From contig JALGUJ010000007.1 of the NCBI GenBank assembly GCA_029820945.1, positions 1 to 64,000 of the forward strand: a stretch of DNA of 64,000 nucleotides, read 5' to 3'. This DNA comes from Candidatus Zipacnadia bacterium (GTDB lineage Bacteria; Armatimonadota; Zipacnadia; Zipacnadales; UBA5352). The translations under genes were made by a program, and so were the position numbers. The notes under the pieces are model-generated. The model saw only the letters and a list, made by a program, of their open reading frames with translations, made no database searches and was not told the DNA's origin. Shown here one piece after another: positions 19,354 through 29,130 of this stretch (positions within the stretch are counted from its first letter, which is position 1; every line of letters starts with the position of its first letter).

Positions 19354-20651
19354 TCGCCTTTGCGCTCTCCACGGCCATGATCGCCGGCGCCGACACCGCC
19401 AGGGCGGTGCTGGACAACGGCCTCACCGTGCTTGCGGTGCGGAGCGACCACGCGCAGATCGCGGGCGTGGGACTGGTGATCGACTGTTCGACCGCAGACG
19501 AGCCGGAGGGCCTGCACGGCGCTCGCGCGCTGCTTCAGCAGGCCCTTGCCATCGAGAGCCACGACCGCATCAGTGAGCAGCGGGCGCCCCTGTCCGCTCT
19601 CACCAGGCCCGGTTCGTCGGGGTTGCAGGTCAACACCGATTGGGACTTCGTCGAGGTCAGCTTCGGCAGCGTCATCGAGGAGCTCGACGACGGCCTTCAG
19701 CTCATGGCGGAGCAGGTGTACCAGGTCGAGCTGACCCAGGAGGGGCTGGACAGGGCGCGCGAGCTGGTGCAGCGGGGCTACGACACGTCGCACCGGTCCC
19801 CTGTGCAGACGACCTTCGACCTCTTCCGCAGCGCGCTCTACGGCGCGGACCCGATGGGGCAGGCTCTGCAGGGCGAGCCCGCCGAGATCGCCGAGATCGA
19901 GCTCGAGCCTCTCCAGGCCTTCCGGAACGAGCACTACGTCGCGAGCGGGTCCTTCCTGTGTGTGGTGGCGCCGCTGCCCGCCGACGGCATCATCGCGGCG
20001 GTCCGGCGCGCGTTCGAGCAGCTCCCGGCCCTTCCGGCTCCGTCGGAACCGGCTCTCCCTGAGGCGCCCGAAGGCTCCCGGGTAGAGGTCGGCGAGAGCG
20101 CCGACCTCGTGCAGGCGTCGATGGTCATCGGTACGAGGCTGCCCGGCTACGGCGACCCGCTCTTCCCCGCGGCGGAGATGCTCGCGGCACTCCTGGAGGG
20201 CCGCGGCGGGAGGCTGCGGCGCGATCTGGGCCTGCTCCAGGGACTGGCGCTGGCCGTGCCCACCAGATACCTGACCGAGCACTACCCGGTGGACACGCTG
20301 CCCGTGCCGATTGCGCGCCGGCCCTACCTGGCGATCCACGCGCTCTGTGCCCCGACGGCGATCGAGGTGACCCGCCAGGGCCTGATGCGGCATCTGCTCG
20401 CGCTGCGCACCGGCACGGTCACCGACGCGGAGCTCGAGCGGGCGCGCCGGCGCGTGATCAACGCGCACCACCTGCGCCAGGAGAGGCCGGACCAGGCGGC
20501 CCTGTACCTGGCGCGCCGCGCGCTTTTCGGGCTCCCCGACGACGCGGCGGCCGCGGACCTGGTCGCGGCCGTCACCAAGGAGGACCTGACGGCCGTCGCG
20601 ACGCAGTACCTCGATCGCCACGCGATCGGGATCCAGATGCCGGCGTCCTGA
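19317..20651 (+). CDS. M16 family protein, degenerate (non-catalytic) subunit
   Basis: 444 residues with a signal peptide (LARAGLIAFALSTAMIAGADTARA). The domain order follows M16 (VLDNGLTVLAVRSDHAQIAGVGLVIDCS), but where HxxEH should be the sequence reads HGARALLQQAL, so zinc cannot bind in the normal way. The C-terminal half keeps the second-domain signature (MLAALLEGRGGRLRRDLG). M16B enzymes of the PqqF/mitochondrial-processing type commonly pair an active and an inactive chain, and the overlap with the active gene supports a heterodimer. Ribosome site gaggagg lies just before the ATG. Confidence 0.85.
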   Translation: MRAMLKLARAGLIAFALSTAMIAGADTARAVLDNGLTVLAVRSDHAQIAGVGLVIDCSTADEPEGLHGARALLQQALAIESHDRISEQRAPLSALTRPGSSGLQVNTDWDFVEVSFGSVIEELDDGLQLMAEQVYQVELTQEGLDRARELVQRGYDTSHRSPVQTTFDLFRSALYGADPMGQALQGEPAEIAEIELEPLQAFRNEHYVASGSFLCVVAPLPADGIIAAVRRAFEQLPALPAPSEPALPEAPEGSRVEVGESADLVQASMVIGTRLPGYGDPLFPAAEMLAALLEGRGGRLRRDLGLLQGLALAVPTRYLTEHYPVDTLPVPIARRPYLAIHALCAPTAIEVTRQGLMRHLLALRTGTVTDAELERARRRVINAHHLRQERPDQAALYLARRALFGLPDDAAAADLVAAVTKEDLTAVATQYLDRHAIGIQMPAS

Positions 20652-20814
20652 CGCGCGCTTCCGGGTTCCGACCCGATCCGGAGAGCCGGCCGTGCAGCGA
20701 CGACGGAGCACCGCAGCCCGCCTGCCCTTCAATTCACGTCGCTGAACACCCGTCCTCGCGCTCGTGCCGGGAGTGTCGATGAGCGATGCGGGCTCGCAGC
20801 AGGAGGAGCCACCC

Positions 20815-21270
20815 ATGATCGACGGTGTCCGCATCAAGAAGCTGGTCCGCCATGTCGATGACCGCGGCTGGCTGATGGAGATCCTGCGGGACGACGATGA
20901 CATCTTCATCGACTTCGGCCAGGTCTATGTCTCCGCGGCCTTTCCCGGCGTCGTCAAGGCCTGGCACTGCCATGAGATACAGACCGACAGCTTCTGCGTG
21001 CTGTTCGGCAATGCCAAGGTCGGCCTCTACGACGATCGCGAGGGCTCGCCAACCTGCGGCGAGACCCAGGCCGTGGTCGCGGGCGAGCTGAACCCGATCG
21101 TGGTGCAGATCCCGCCGCTGGTCTGGCACGGCTTCATGGCCCTGGGCGGCCGCACCGCTGTGGTGCTTAACGTGCCCACCGAGCACTACAACCGGGAGCG
21201 GCCCGACGAGCTGCGCCGCGACCCGTTCGACCCCGAGATCCCCTTCGAGTGGGGCGCCAGGAGCGGGTAG
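20815..21270 (+). CDS. RmlC-like dTDP-sugar 3,5-epimerase family protein
   Basis: 151 residues from the ATG at 20815, which follows aggagg; the upstream ATG in the track lacks a ribosome site. The cupin core of dTDP-4-dehydrorhamnose 3,5-epimerases is recognisable: RHVDDRGWLMEILR, VVKAWHCHEIQTD with the His pair, and VQIPPLVWHGF. It is somewhat shorter than classical RmlC (about 180 residues), as in a subgroup of small bacterial and archaeal members. It probably makes a deoxysugar precursor for surface glycans. No other rml genes are nearby, so the actual sugar is uncertain. Confidence 0.8.
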   Translation: MIDGVRIKKLVRHVDDRGWLMEILRDDDDIFIDFGQVYVSAAFPGVVKAWHCHEIQTDSFCVLFGNAKVGLYDDREGSPTCGETQAVVAGELNPIVVQIPPLVWHGFMALGGRTAVVLNVPTEHYNRERPDELRRDPFDPEIPFEWGARSG

Positions 21271-21362
21271 CCCCGGCGTCGCGCCGGCCGCTCCCGGCAC
21301 CCGGCCCCGGCCATCCCGGTGACGCGGGCTGCGTGCCACCACCGGCACGAGGTGAGCTGCTG

Positions 21363-21986
21363 ATGGATGAACGAGTGGCGGCAGCGCTGTGCGAGGCGGG
21401 AGTCGTCAGGTTCGGCGTCTTCACCTACGTCTCCGGCGCGAAGGGCCCCGTCTATGTTGACATGAGGGTGCTCCCGTCCACGGTCTCCGCCATGGACGCG
21501 GTTACCGACGCCATGGCAGAACTCGTCGGCCGCATCGGCCCCGACGTCCTGGCGGGCGCCGAGACCGCCGGCATCCCCCTCGCCGCCGTGCTGTCGATGA
21601 AGACGCGCATCCCCATGATCTACGTGCGTAAGCGGCCGAAGGCGCACGGGACGCACAGCCAGGTCGAGGGCCTCCTGGCGGACGGCCAGAGCGTCCTGCT
21701 GGTGGACGACATGATCACGGACGGCGGCTCGAAGCTCGCGTTCGTCCAGGGCATCCGCGACGCCGGCGGGACGGTGGACGACGCACTGGTGGTGCTGGAC
21801 CGGCTCCAGGGCGGGGTCGAGACCCTCTCCGGCGTCGGCGTCACACTTCACTCCCTCATTAACCTCCCCGAGCTCCTGGACTACATGCTTGCTGAGGGTC
21901 TACTCGACCGTGCCACGTACGACGAGGTGCTCTCATACCTGGCGGACCCCGATGCATGGCAGAGGAGCCTGGAGGAGAAGGGCTGA
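21363..21986 (+). CDS. pyrE: Orotate phosphoribosyltransferase
   Basis: 207 residues from ATG 21363 (preceded by gaggtgagc); the 38-residue upstream extension in the track is Pro/Arg-rich and discarded. The PRPP-binding motif is VLLVDDMITDGGSK, preceded by GAETAGIPLAAVLS and YVRKRPKAHGTHSQVEG, the flexible-loop Lys/His region of OPRTases. The enzyme joins orotate and PRPP to make OMP in pyrimidine synthesis. No other pyr genes are in view, which is common for dispersed pyrE. Confidence in the function is high because the Lys-Arg-Lys and KxHGxxxxxEG patterns are those of PyrE rather than adenine PRTases. Confidence 0.9.
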   Translation: MDERVAAALCEAGVVRFGVFTYVSGAKGPVYVDMRVLPSTVSAMDAVTDAMAELVGRIGPDVLAGAETAGIPLAAVLSMKTRIPMIYVRKRPKAHGTHSQVEGLLADGQSVLLVDDMITDGGSKLAFVQGIRDAGGTVDDALVVLDRLQGGVETLSGVGVTLHSLINLPELLDYMLAEGLLDRATYDEVLSYLADPDAWQRSLEEKG

Positions 21987-22083
21987 GCCGGGGGCGCCGT
22001 GAGTCCCCGGGTGACCGCCGAGCGGTCGGCTCCGCCGGTTAGCCCAAGCCGTGCAGACCCCCATGACGCGGGAGGTGACCGAC

Positions 22084-25045
22084 GTGAGCATGCCGGGCCG
22101 GGACGCGCCGATTCGCGTGCTCATAGACCACTACCATGATTCAGGCTGGCGCGAGGCCCGGCAGGAGCTACACGGTGGGCCGCTGCAGGTGACGATCTGC
22201 CGTGAGACCCTCAAGTGGAGCGTGCTCAACCGCTACCACGTTGCCATCGTGGACGCGTCGGCACCGGCCACAGTCTCGGCCAACGAGCTGAAGGCCACGG
22301 AGCGCTTCGTCTCCGAGGGCGGGGGCCTGGTGATCGCCGGCTCTGCGCCCGCCTATGAGTTCGCGGCCGAGACTCCGGTCGAGGAGATGCCCGCCAACCG
22401 CGTTGCGCGGCGCCTCGGCTTCCGGTTCACATCCGCATCCGAGTGCGCCGGGGAGGCCCTGTACGATCGCGACTTCCGGCTCGGCTACCGCGGAGAGGAC
22501 GTCGAGGTCAGCGCGGGCGTCCTGGAGGGATTCGGCCCGAACCCGCCCGACGCGAGCACCTGGGCGCCTATCGAGGCCCCCAGGGCGCGCGCATCCTGAT
22601 GGCGCACCGCGAGACCGGCGAGCCCCTCGCGGCGCTGGCCGAGCATGGTCAGGGTCGCGTCTGCGTCTGCGCCACGCCGCCGCACGGCTTCAACCTCCTC
22701 TCGCACCTGCACCCGCTGTTGGGCTGGCTCTCAGACGGCGCCGCCGAGCGGCCAGGGCGCGACATCCCCGCGGAGATCGGCCCGCGTCCGAGGTCAATCA
22801 CCGTTCAGGGCCTGCGCATGATCTGTGACGAGCCGGTCGCACACCGCGCCGACCAGGTTGCCCGTCTCGCACGCCGCTTCGACGACTTCATGACCGAGGT
22901 CATGGGCGAGGGATGGCAGGCGCCGAAGGTCATCGAGCTGCTGCAGGCATGCACGCGGCACGATCCCTGGGATGACGGACTCTGTGTGTCGGGGGCGGGT
23001 GGGGACTGCGCGACGGCGTACTCGGTGGCGTACACCCTGGGGCTTGCCCGCCTCTGGCGCAGCTACGCCGGAGAGCTGCTCCTCTCGCCGCCGCCCGAGC
23101 GCACGCTCCCCCGGCACCTGGCGATCCGGTTCATCGAGCGCCTGGGTTATGAGGAGCAGCCGGCGCGGCTGCGCGAGATCGGGATGCAACTGGTCGATCG
23201 CGCGGACCCGTCACGCACCGAGGCCGACCTGGCGCGCGTCTACTCGGCGACACAGCGGTGGCACCCCAAGGGCATGTGGCTGCTGGCCGAATCGGAGCGC
23301 CGCTACGGCGACGACTTCCTCTCGCGCGTCTTCGAGGCCATGCCCAAGAAGCGCGACGAGGAGAGGCTGCCCGGGACATTCGCGTGGAACAGCGACAGGG
23401 CGGCGTATTACATGAGCCTGGCCGCTGGTGAGGACATCTCCGGGTGGCCGGCGGAGATCGGCACGACGGTCCACCCGCTGCCCCCGGTGCCGCCGGATGA
23501 CGAAGGCTTCGAGGAGGCGATGCGCTCGACGCTGATCGACGGCCTCATGGCCGCTCCGGCCGCCGGCTCGCCGAGCCGCCGCCTCGACGCCCTGACCGAC
23601 CTCGTCGCGCTCAAGCGTGAGGACCGCGGTCGGCTGCCGCGTGCCGCGCGCAAGCTGGTCGAGACCTTCGAGCGCGCCTGGCGGTCAGATCCCCGCGCTG
23701 AGGCGCCCCTTCGCGAGCTGGCGGAGGGCGAGGCCCCGCAGGCGGCGGTCGCGGCGATGCAGCTCGTGTCGTCGAGACATGCGGATGCCGCCGACCGGCT
23801 GATGGAGCTTCTCCCGGACCACGACGTGCGCTTCAAGCTCATGGCCGGACACGTGCTGCGCAAGATCGGCCGGGAGGTGCCGGAGCTGTCGCTCGGGGGC
23901 ATCGAGCGGGACCGTAAGCGCGTCGGCGAGCTCGACGTGGTGCATCGCGACCTGGTCGAGATCCACCCGAAGGTCGAGGGATACGAGGTCGCCAACGTGA
24001 TCTGCCACAGTGGCCTGGCGGGCTTCCCTCACGGCAACGTCGCCACGCGCTACTACGTTTACTGGGTGCACACCTCCCCGCAGTGGCGGCGCAGCGGGCT
24101 GTCGCGGCTTGCCTTCCGGGCGGCCATGGAGCACGAGGACGCGCAGCGGTGCTCGACCTTCGCCCTAGACACCGGGACGCGCAACAACGCGCACGCGCTC
24201 TACCGTGACTTCGGCTTCGTGGACATGGACCGCCGCGAGAGAGCCACGATGGCACTGCACCAGGGGATCCGCTGCACGCCGCCGGAAGGGGTGGCCGTCA
24301 GGCCCATGAAGGCCGAGGACTGCGAGTCCGTCCGGCGGCTACTGCTGGACTGCCACGCTGGCTCGTTCAGCATCTCCCCCCTGCCCGTGCCGATGCTGTG
24401 CGAGGGGACGTGGGCGACGCTCGCGGAGAAGGACGGGGAGATGATCGGTGCGGCGCTGGCCGGGCACACCGAGGGCGACGAGGCGCGGGTCATCGACGTG
24501 GCCGTGAAGGAAGGGACGGACGCGGGCCCGGAGATCGGCGTGGCCATGATGGCGCGCCTGCACGCGCTCCCGGCGCAGGACGGCGCGAAGACCGCCCGTA
24601 TCGAGTTCTGCTCCGATCCCGGCCTGCTCACCGATGTCCTCTGCCGCTGCGGCTATGCCCGACAGGCCAGCGGGGGCGTGAACATGTTCGGCATCCGCGA
24701 CCTCTCCCAGCTCTTCGGCGAGATCGCACCGCTCTACGAGCGGCGGCTGGCCGACAGCGAGATGGACTGGTCCGGGCGCGTGATCCTGCTCGGGCAGCGG
24801 CTCCGCTCGAGCCCGGAGATCGAGGCGGGCGAGGTGCACGTCATCGAGCCCGAGCCAGGCGCGACGGATATCGTCCTGCGGACCACCGACGAGGTCATTA
24901 CGCGCGTGGTCACCGGCCGCGACACGCCGCTGGAGGGCTACCTGCAGCGTGTCACCGACACCTCCCCCAGGTCAACGCCGCGGTCATGGGCCGGCTCGAG
25001 ACGCTCTTCCCCAGGTGCCCGTTCGTGAGCCGCTGGGGCTGGTAG
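22084..25045 (+). CDS. ThuA-like/GNAT multidomain protein interrupted by two frameshifts
   Basis: Two track ORFs (22051-22599 and 22443-25028) plus the end of a third (to 25045) form one gene of about 987 residues if one base is added at each of two CCCCCAGG sites, near 22574 and 24969. The repaired reading runs EAPQGARILMAHRE and DTSPQVNAAVMGRLETLFPRCP. The start is GTG 22084 (ggaggtga) or ATG 22090. The N-terminus is a glutamine-amidotransferase-like ThuA fold (VLIDHYHDSGW, FVSEGGGLVIAGSAP). The middle, with GDCATAYSVAYTLGLARLW, is unassigned and has no HExxH. From residue 600 a GNAT acetyltransferase follows (WRRSGLSRLAFRAAM, ALYRDFGFVDMDR), then an Eis-like tail. Whether the shifts are real or sequencing errors is open. 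Confidence 0.65.
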
Positions 25046-25126
25046 GTGTCCGGAGCGGATGCGCGATTGACGGTGGCCGCCACGCGGAGTCTGGGTGGCC
25101 TCGCGTCAAGGGCGCCCGCGGGGCCG

Positions 25127-26002
25127 TCAGGCGCCGAACAGGCGCAACACCTGGTCCTGCCACCAGTCGTAGTAGAGGAACTGCACGCGGCCGATCAGCA
25201 GCGACACGCGCGCCATGACGGTCTGTCCGAACGTCGCACCGAAGGCGACCATGAGGAAAAAGATGCCGACCTTCGACGCCACGCCCAGCGTGCCGGCGTG
25301 CTCGCGGGAGAAGTAGAAGTAGGCGAGGGTGCAGAGCACCCCGGCGATGAGGAGCAGGCTGCTGAAGGCCTCCCACATATGTGGGTCCATGAGGAAGGGC
25401 ACACCGACGACGACCACTCCCCCACCGATCGCTACAAGCGCCCACCCGTCCAGCGCCCTGTCGCGGACGAACGCGACCGCAAGCAGTACGATGCCAACGC
25501 CGCCAATGACGCCACCGGCCAGCGCCCACCACAGGAGGTTGGGCGGCATCGCCACGCCTTCGGAAGGCCACACAGGCAGCAGAGTGGCCTTGAACTGCGG
25601 CAGCATGTAGCCGTAAACGCTGTAGGGGATGTTCAGCCCCGAATACAGACCCATCACGAAGGCGATCGGCCATCGCGACAGCCAGTCGTAGCGGGGGAAG
25701 AAGCGGCTGAACATCAGCAGCCCCAGCAGCCCGGGGATGATGACCACGTAGTTTGGGCTCTCCAGGTCGACGGCCTCGGGCCGGAACAGGGGATCGATCA
25801 GCAGCGGGATGACGGCCTCGTGGTAGGTGATGACGACGCCATACCCGGCGGATACTCCCACGAAGATATGCTCGGCCAGCTTGTAGATAGGGTTGTCGCG
25901 GTACAGGAAGCTGTAGATCGCCAGCGTTAAGAAGGCGGCCAGCCAGACGCCGATGACCTCGGTCGAGAGGCCCCAGATTTCAGGTGCGGCTGCTTCAGGC
26001 AT
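25127..26002 (-). CDS. Polytopic membrane protein of unknown function
   Basis: 291 residues with about eight hydrophobic segments (IGVWLAAFLTLAIYSFLY at the start; GVGIVLLAVAFV; AFSSLLLIAGVLCTLAYFYF). Conserved-looking polar patches sit between them (YRDNPIYKLAEHIFVGVSAGYG; YYDWW near the end). I do not recognise a family. It lies last in the minus-strand run that contains the GlmL-like ATPase, 152 bases after the sulfatase-like gene, so membership in the same transcription unit is likely but not certain. Confidence 0.75.
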   Translation of the reverse strand: MPEAAAPEIWGLSTEVIGVWLAAFLTLAIYSFLYRDNPIYKLAEHIFVGVSAGYGVVITYHEAVIPLLIDPLFRPEAVDLESPNYVVIIPGLLGLLMFSRFFPRYDWLSRWPIAFVMGLYSGLNIPYSVYGYMLPQFKATLLPVWPSEGVAMPPNLLWWALAGGVIGGVGIVLLAVAFVRDRALDGWALVAIGGGVVVVGVPFLMDPHMWEAFSSLLLIAGVLCTLAYFYFSREHAGTLGVASKVGIFFLMVAFGATFGQTVMARVSLLIGRVQFLYYDWWQDQVLRLFGA

Positions 26003-26153
26003 CTGTCAGCTCTCAGTCTTCAGTCGTCATCGGCCGGGCAACAGCAGATGACGGCCGTCACGGTCTACAGCCCGGGAGCCTGCACTGCAGGCGTGCGTGG
26101 CGTCGTTGTGCTCGCGGCTGCGACTTGTGGCTCATCACTTGCGACCGCCGCTC

Positions 26154-27479
26154 TCAATGGTGCCCGGCTTCGACCAGCTCGTCCAGCCTCGCGCCCAGCT
26201 CCGCCGTCAGATCCGGCATCTCCCCCGACAGGTCGGTCGTCTGGTCCTTGTCCTGCCACGCGTCGAACAGCTCCTCAGTGCCCTCTTCGTCATCCCGCAC
26301 CAGCACAAAGTCGTCCTGCCACACGCAGTGGACCTCGGAGTAGCCGCAGACCGCGTAGTCGTGCAGCCTCTCCACGTCCCCGGTCATGATGGGAAGGAAG
26401 CTCCGACCGTCCATCTGCGGCAGCGGCTCCTCGCCGAGCGCGTCCAGGGCGGTCGCGGTCACGTCGATATCGTAGACCCACTGGTCGAAGCGCCGGCCGA
26501 CGCCGATGCCGTCGGGATGGCGTACCATAAGCGGCACGTCATAGAGGTGCCGGCTGGTGTCCTTGTTCGACATGCCGAAGTTGCTGCGGTCACCCACGAT
26601 CTTGCCGTGGTCGCTGAGCAGGACCACCAGGGAGTTCTCGAACAGCCCAAGCTCCTCGATCGTGTCAATGAGGTGGCCGAACCATCGATCCACGAGCGTG
26701 ACCTCGGCCTTGTAGCAGGCCTTGGCGTGCTCGATCTCGGGCTCAGTCATATCCTCGTAGCGTATGACGTTGGGATAGATCCAGCGCTTGCCCTCGTAGC
26801 CGGGGGCGTACATGTCGATGTACTCGGGCGGCACGTCCCAGGGCTCGTGCGGGTCGAAGCTGTCCACCCACAGATAGAAGTCGCCGGCTCCGGCCATGCC
26901 CTCGAGCCAGTTGGCGGCGGCGGTCATCACGCGGGCGACCTGGTGGCCGATCTCCCCCTCCGGCCGTCCCTGCTGGTTCTGCATGTACTGGGTGAAGACG
27001 CGCAGCCGCCGCTCGGGGCAGCCGTCGGGCACGTAGCGGTCGAGCGCGCCCTCTGGCAGCGGCGCCGCCTTCCACTGGTCGTTCTCCTGTCCGCGGATGA
27101 ACTCGAAGGACTTCATGCCCCGATGGAAGTTCATGCTCGGCTTCATCAGGTGGTAGACGTCGATGACCATCCCGGTCACATACCCGCGCTCGGCCAGGTG
27201 CTCGGCCAGCGTCGTCTGGCGCTGCGGGATCGGGCACCAGCCGGCGTGGCGGTTGTAGATGCCCTTCGGCTTGGGGATGTCCTCCCACGGGAAGGTGCGG
27301 ATGCCCGTTTGCAGCGCGCGCCGCACCGGCACCGTGGGCAGCGCTTCCGAGCGCGCTCTGGTGAAAACCGCCGACTGTTCGGCGCAGCGGTCGAGGTTGG
27401 GCGTGCGGCACTCCGTCGCGCCGTAAGCGCCGATGTGGTCCTGCTTGAGGCTGTCGAGGCAGATCATGATGTAGTTCAT
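26154..27479 (-). CDS. Sulfatase/alkaline-phosphatase superfamily hydrolase with Thr nucleophile
   Basis: 441 residues, cytoplasmic (no signal). Asp9 in MICLDSLKQDH and the later LSDHGKI are metal ligands of the superfamily. The nucleophile motif of sulfatases, C/S-x-P-x-R...TG, appears as T49-V-P-V-R...LQTG, so the residue converted to formylglycine in sulfatases is Thr here. Thr at this place is known in phosphodiesterases and phosphonoacetate hydrolases of the same fold, so a phosphoester or phosphonate substrate is more likely than a sulfate ester. It sits inside the minus-strand run of membrane genes, 58 bases downstream of one of them. Substrate unknown. Confidence 0.83.
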   Translation of the reverse strand: MNYIMICLDSLKQDHIGAYGATECRTPNLDRCAEQSAVFTRARSEALPTVPVRRALQTGIRTFPWEDIPKPKGIYNRHAGWCPIPQRQTTLAEHLAERGYVTGMVIDVYHLMKPSMNFHRGMKSFEFIRGQENDQWKAAPLPEGALDRYVPDGCPERRLRVFTQYMQNQQGRPEGEIGHQVARVMTAAANWLEGMAGAGDFYLWVDSFDPHEPWDVPPEYIDMYAPGYEGKRWIYPNVIRYEDMTEPEIEHAKACYKAEVTLVDRWFGHLIDTIEELGLFENSLVVLLSDHGKIVGDRSNFGMSNKDTSRHLYDVPLMVRHPDGIGVGRRFDQWVYDIDVTATALDALGEEPLPQMDGRSFLPIMTGDVERLHDYAVCGYSEVHCVWQDDFVLVRDDEEGTEELFDAWQDKDQTTDLSGEMPDLTAELGARLDELVEAGHH

Positions 27480-27537
27480 GCTCGGGCCGTCCTATCCGCT
27501 TGTCGCTCTCCTCAAGCCTTCTCCGGCTTCCCGACGG

Positions 27538-28374
27538 CTACCGCCGGCGGTGTCGTCCGGACGCGAAGTAAGCGATGTTCCCGGCGATCACGAGTACGAT
27601 GATGAGCAGGTGAGCGATGGACTGGGCGGACATGCCGAGCATGCCCGTTGCCTCCTTGCCCTTCATGCCGATGAGCTGCTCGTACTCGGCGGCGCCCTTG
27701 AGCCCGTTGATGAGGCCAATAAGCTGCTTGGACTGCAGGTACGGGTAGAGGTCTGTTGCCATCACCGCGGTGATGCCCACCGCCAGGTCCTGGTCGAAGC
27801 GCTCCCCGGCCATGGCGATCCACGAGAACGGCAGGTTGCCGGCGGCGAAGTCGATGAGCAGCGTGACGTCGTCGTACGTCTCAACGCCCTCCATGACCGG
27901 GACCTGGCTGATCGGCCTGCCGTCGGCGGTCTGGGGATAGACTGTGGGGATATCCTCGCCCATCCCCAGGATCACCTGCGAGACGCCGGGCTTGAAGCCA
28001 AGATTGACGTAGTCCACCCCCTCCTCAGCCTCCAGCTCGGCACCGATCTGGGCCAGCAGGTCGCGGGCGAGGGCGGTGCCCTGCGGGTTGAGGCTCATGG
28101 TGATTACGCGAAGATCGCGCTGCAGGCAGTGGCGCACGACGGCCATCGCCTGCGGGTGCAGCTCAGGCATCGAGGACGGGCTGTAGTCGATGGAGATGAG
28201 GACGACCTCCCCCGGCTGCATCCCCTCCACGTAGTCATGGACCGCCACGGTTGGGGGAGCCGGCTTGCCCAGCGGCAGCGTGTAGCCGGTGACGATGGGG
28301 ATGATGACCGCCAGGGCGATGCCCATGAAGATCCAGCGGCGGTCGAAGTCCTGCATCCAGTCCCAGATTCTCAT
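27538..28374 (-). CDS. Membrane protein with two end anchors and a globular middle
   Basis: 278 residues. One transmembrane helix near residues 14-33 (WIFMGIALAVIIPIVTGY) and one at the C-terminus (IAHLLIIVLVIAGNIAYFA), with about 210 soluble residues between them. The middle begins HDYVEGMQPGEVVLISIDYSP, a Rossmann-like beta-alpha pattern, and has LLIDFAAGNLPFSW. No family name is known to me. Its ATG overlaps the stop of the preceding gene by 4 bases (ATGA), so the two are translationally coupled. Confidence 0.78.
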   Translation of the reverse strand: MRIWDWMQDFDRRWIFMGIALAVIIPIVTGYTLPLGKPAPPTVAVHDYVEGMQPGEVVLISIDYSPSSMPELHPQAMAVVRHCLQRDLRVITMSLNPQGTALARDLLAQIGAELEAEEGVDYVNLGFKPGVSQVILGMGEDIPTVYPQTADGRPISQVPVMEGVETYDDVTLLIDFAAGNLPFSWIAMAGERFDQDLAVGITAVMATDLYPYLQSKQLIGLINGLKGAAEYEQLIGMKGKEATGMLGMSAQSIAHLLIIVLVIAGNIAYFASGRHRRR

Positions 28375-29036
28375 GATCCGCCGCCCCCTCCGCCCAGGTG
28401 CGAGCGCTCAATCCCGGCGATGATACGCAGGGCGGTGGCGATCATGCCCAGGGTGACGCCGAAGATTATCCCTCTCTTGCCCGCTACCGTGGGGACGTTC
28501 ATGATCCACTCGGAGATATCGGGCATGATGCTGTGCAGATGCTGCCCGATGCCCGTTCTCCCCAGGATCACAATCAGGGTGCTGGGCACGCGGCCCAGCA
28601 TGACCACGACCGCGGCGATCAACAGCAGCGTGGCCTCAGCGCTTCGCGCCCGGAAGGTGCGGAAGGCCGCCGACGCGATGAAGAAGGCCAGCAGCGAGAA
28701 CATCGTCGCATCCAGCGGAACCTGGATGTGGCGGAAGACCCAGTCGAAGCCCGTGCCGCGCCGGTGGCCCCAGCCGATGCCGATCACGCACATCACCACG
28801 AAGGAGGCGATGGCGGCGACGCTGTAGGGCCAGTCGCGGCGACGCCGGCGGATCTTGTCCCAGTGCGTGCGCAGCAGGCTCTGAATCCCCAGCACCAGCG
28901 CAAAGGCGGCCACGATCCGTCCCCACTCCAGGAGGCGCTCGTACGGCGTCTGGACCAGCGCGTGGGGGATGAAGAACTGCACCGCCATGAAGACGCCGAC
29001 CACGAATGTGATGACGAGCGGAATCTGTAGCCTCAC
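28371..29036 (-). CDS. Six-helix membrane protein, unknown
   Basis: 221 residues from GTG 29036, preferred over the track ATG because gcggaggg lies just upstream and the protein then begins at its first helix (LQIPLVITFVVGVFMAVQFF). Further helices lie near 38-56, 71-89, 111-127, 136-152 and 200-215, with an Arg-rich cytoplasmic loop (KIRRRRRDWP) between the second and third. It ends in a Gly run (HLGGGGGGS) encoded by a G-rich tract that also supplies the ribosome site of the next gene. It is coupled to the next gene by a 4-base overlap. Not recognised. Confidence 0.75.
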   Translation of the reverse strand: MRLQIPLVITFVVGVFMAVQFFIPHALVQTPYERLLEWGRIVAAFALVLGIQSLLRTHWDKIRRRRRDWPYSVAAIASFVVMCVIGIGWGHRRGTGFDWVFRHIQVPLDATMFSLLAFFIASAAFRTFRARSAEATLLLIAAVVVMLGRVPSTLIVILGRTGIGQHLHSIMPDISEWIMNVPTVAGKRGIIFGVTLGMIATALRIIAGIERSHLGGGGGGS

Positions 29037-29130
29037 GGATTCCCTCCGCGACAGGGTTACCTGCTGGCTGCAACCTACGGCCCATCGGCGAACGGCCAAC
29101 CGCTAACGGGTCCTGCGATTGCCGCATGCC

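Noticed and set aside
22568-22580. Programmed -1 ribosomal frameshift in the ThuA/GNAT gene
   Set aside because: The site does not fit a X-XXY-YYZ slippery heptamer in the zero frame, and the second shift is at an identical C5 run, which favours base loss over programmed shifting.
27478-28827. 449-residue plus-strand ORF over membrane genes
   Set aside because: Antisense shadow; the minus-strand genes have 4-base overlaps and good membrane profiles.
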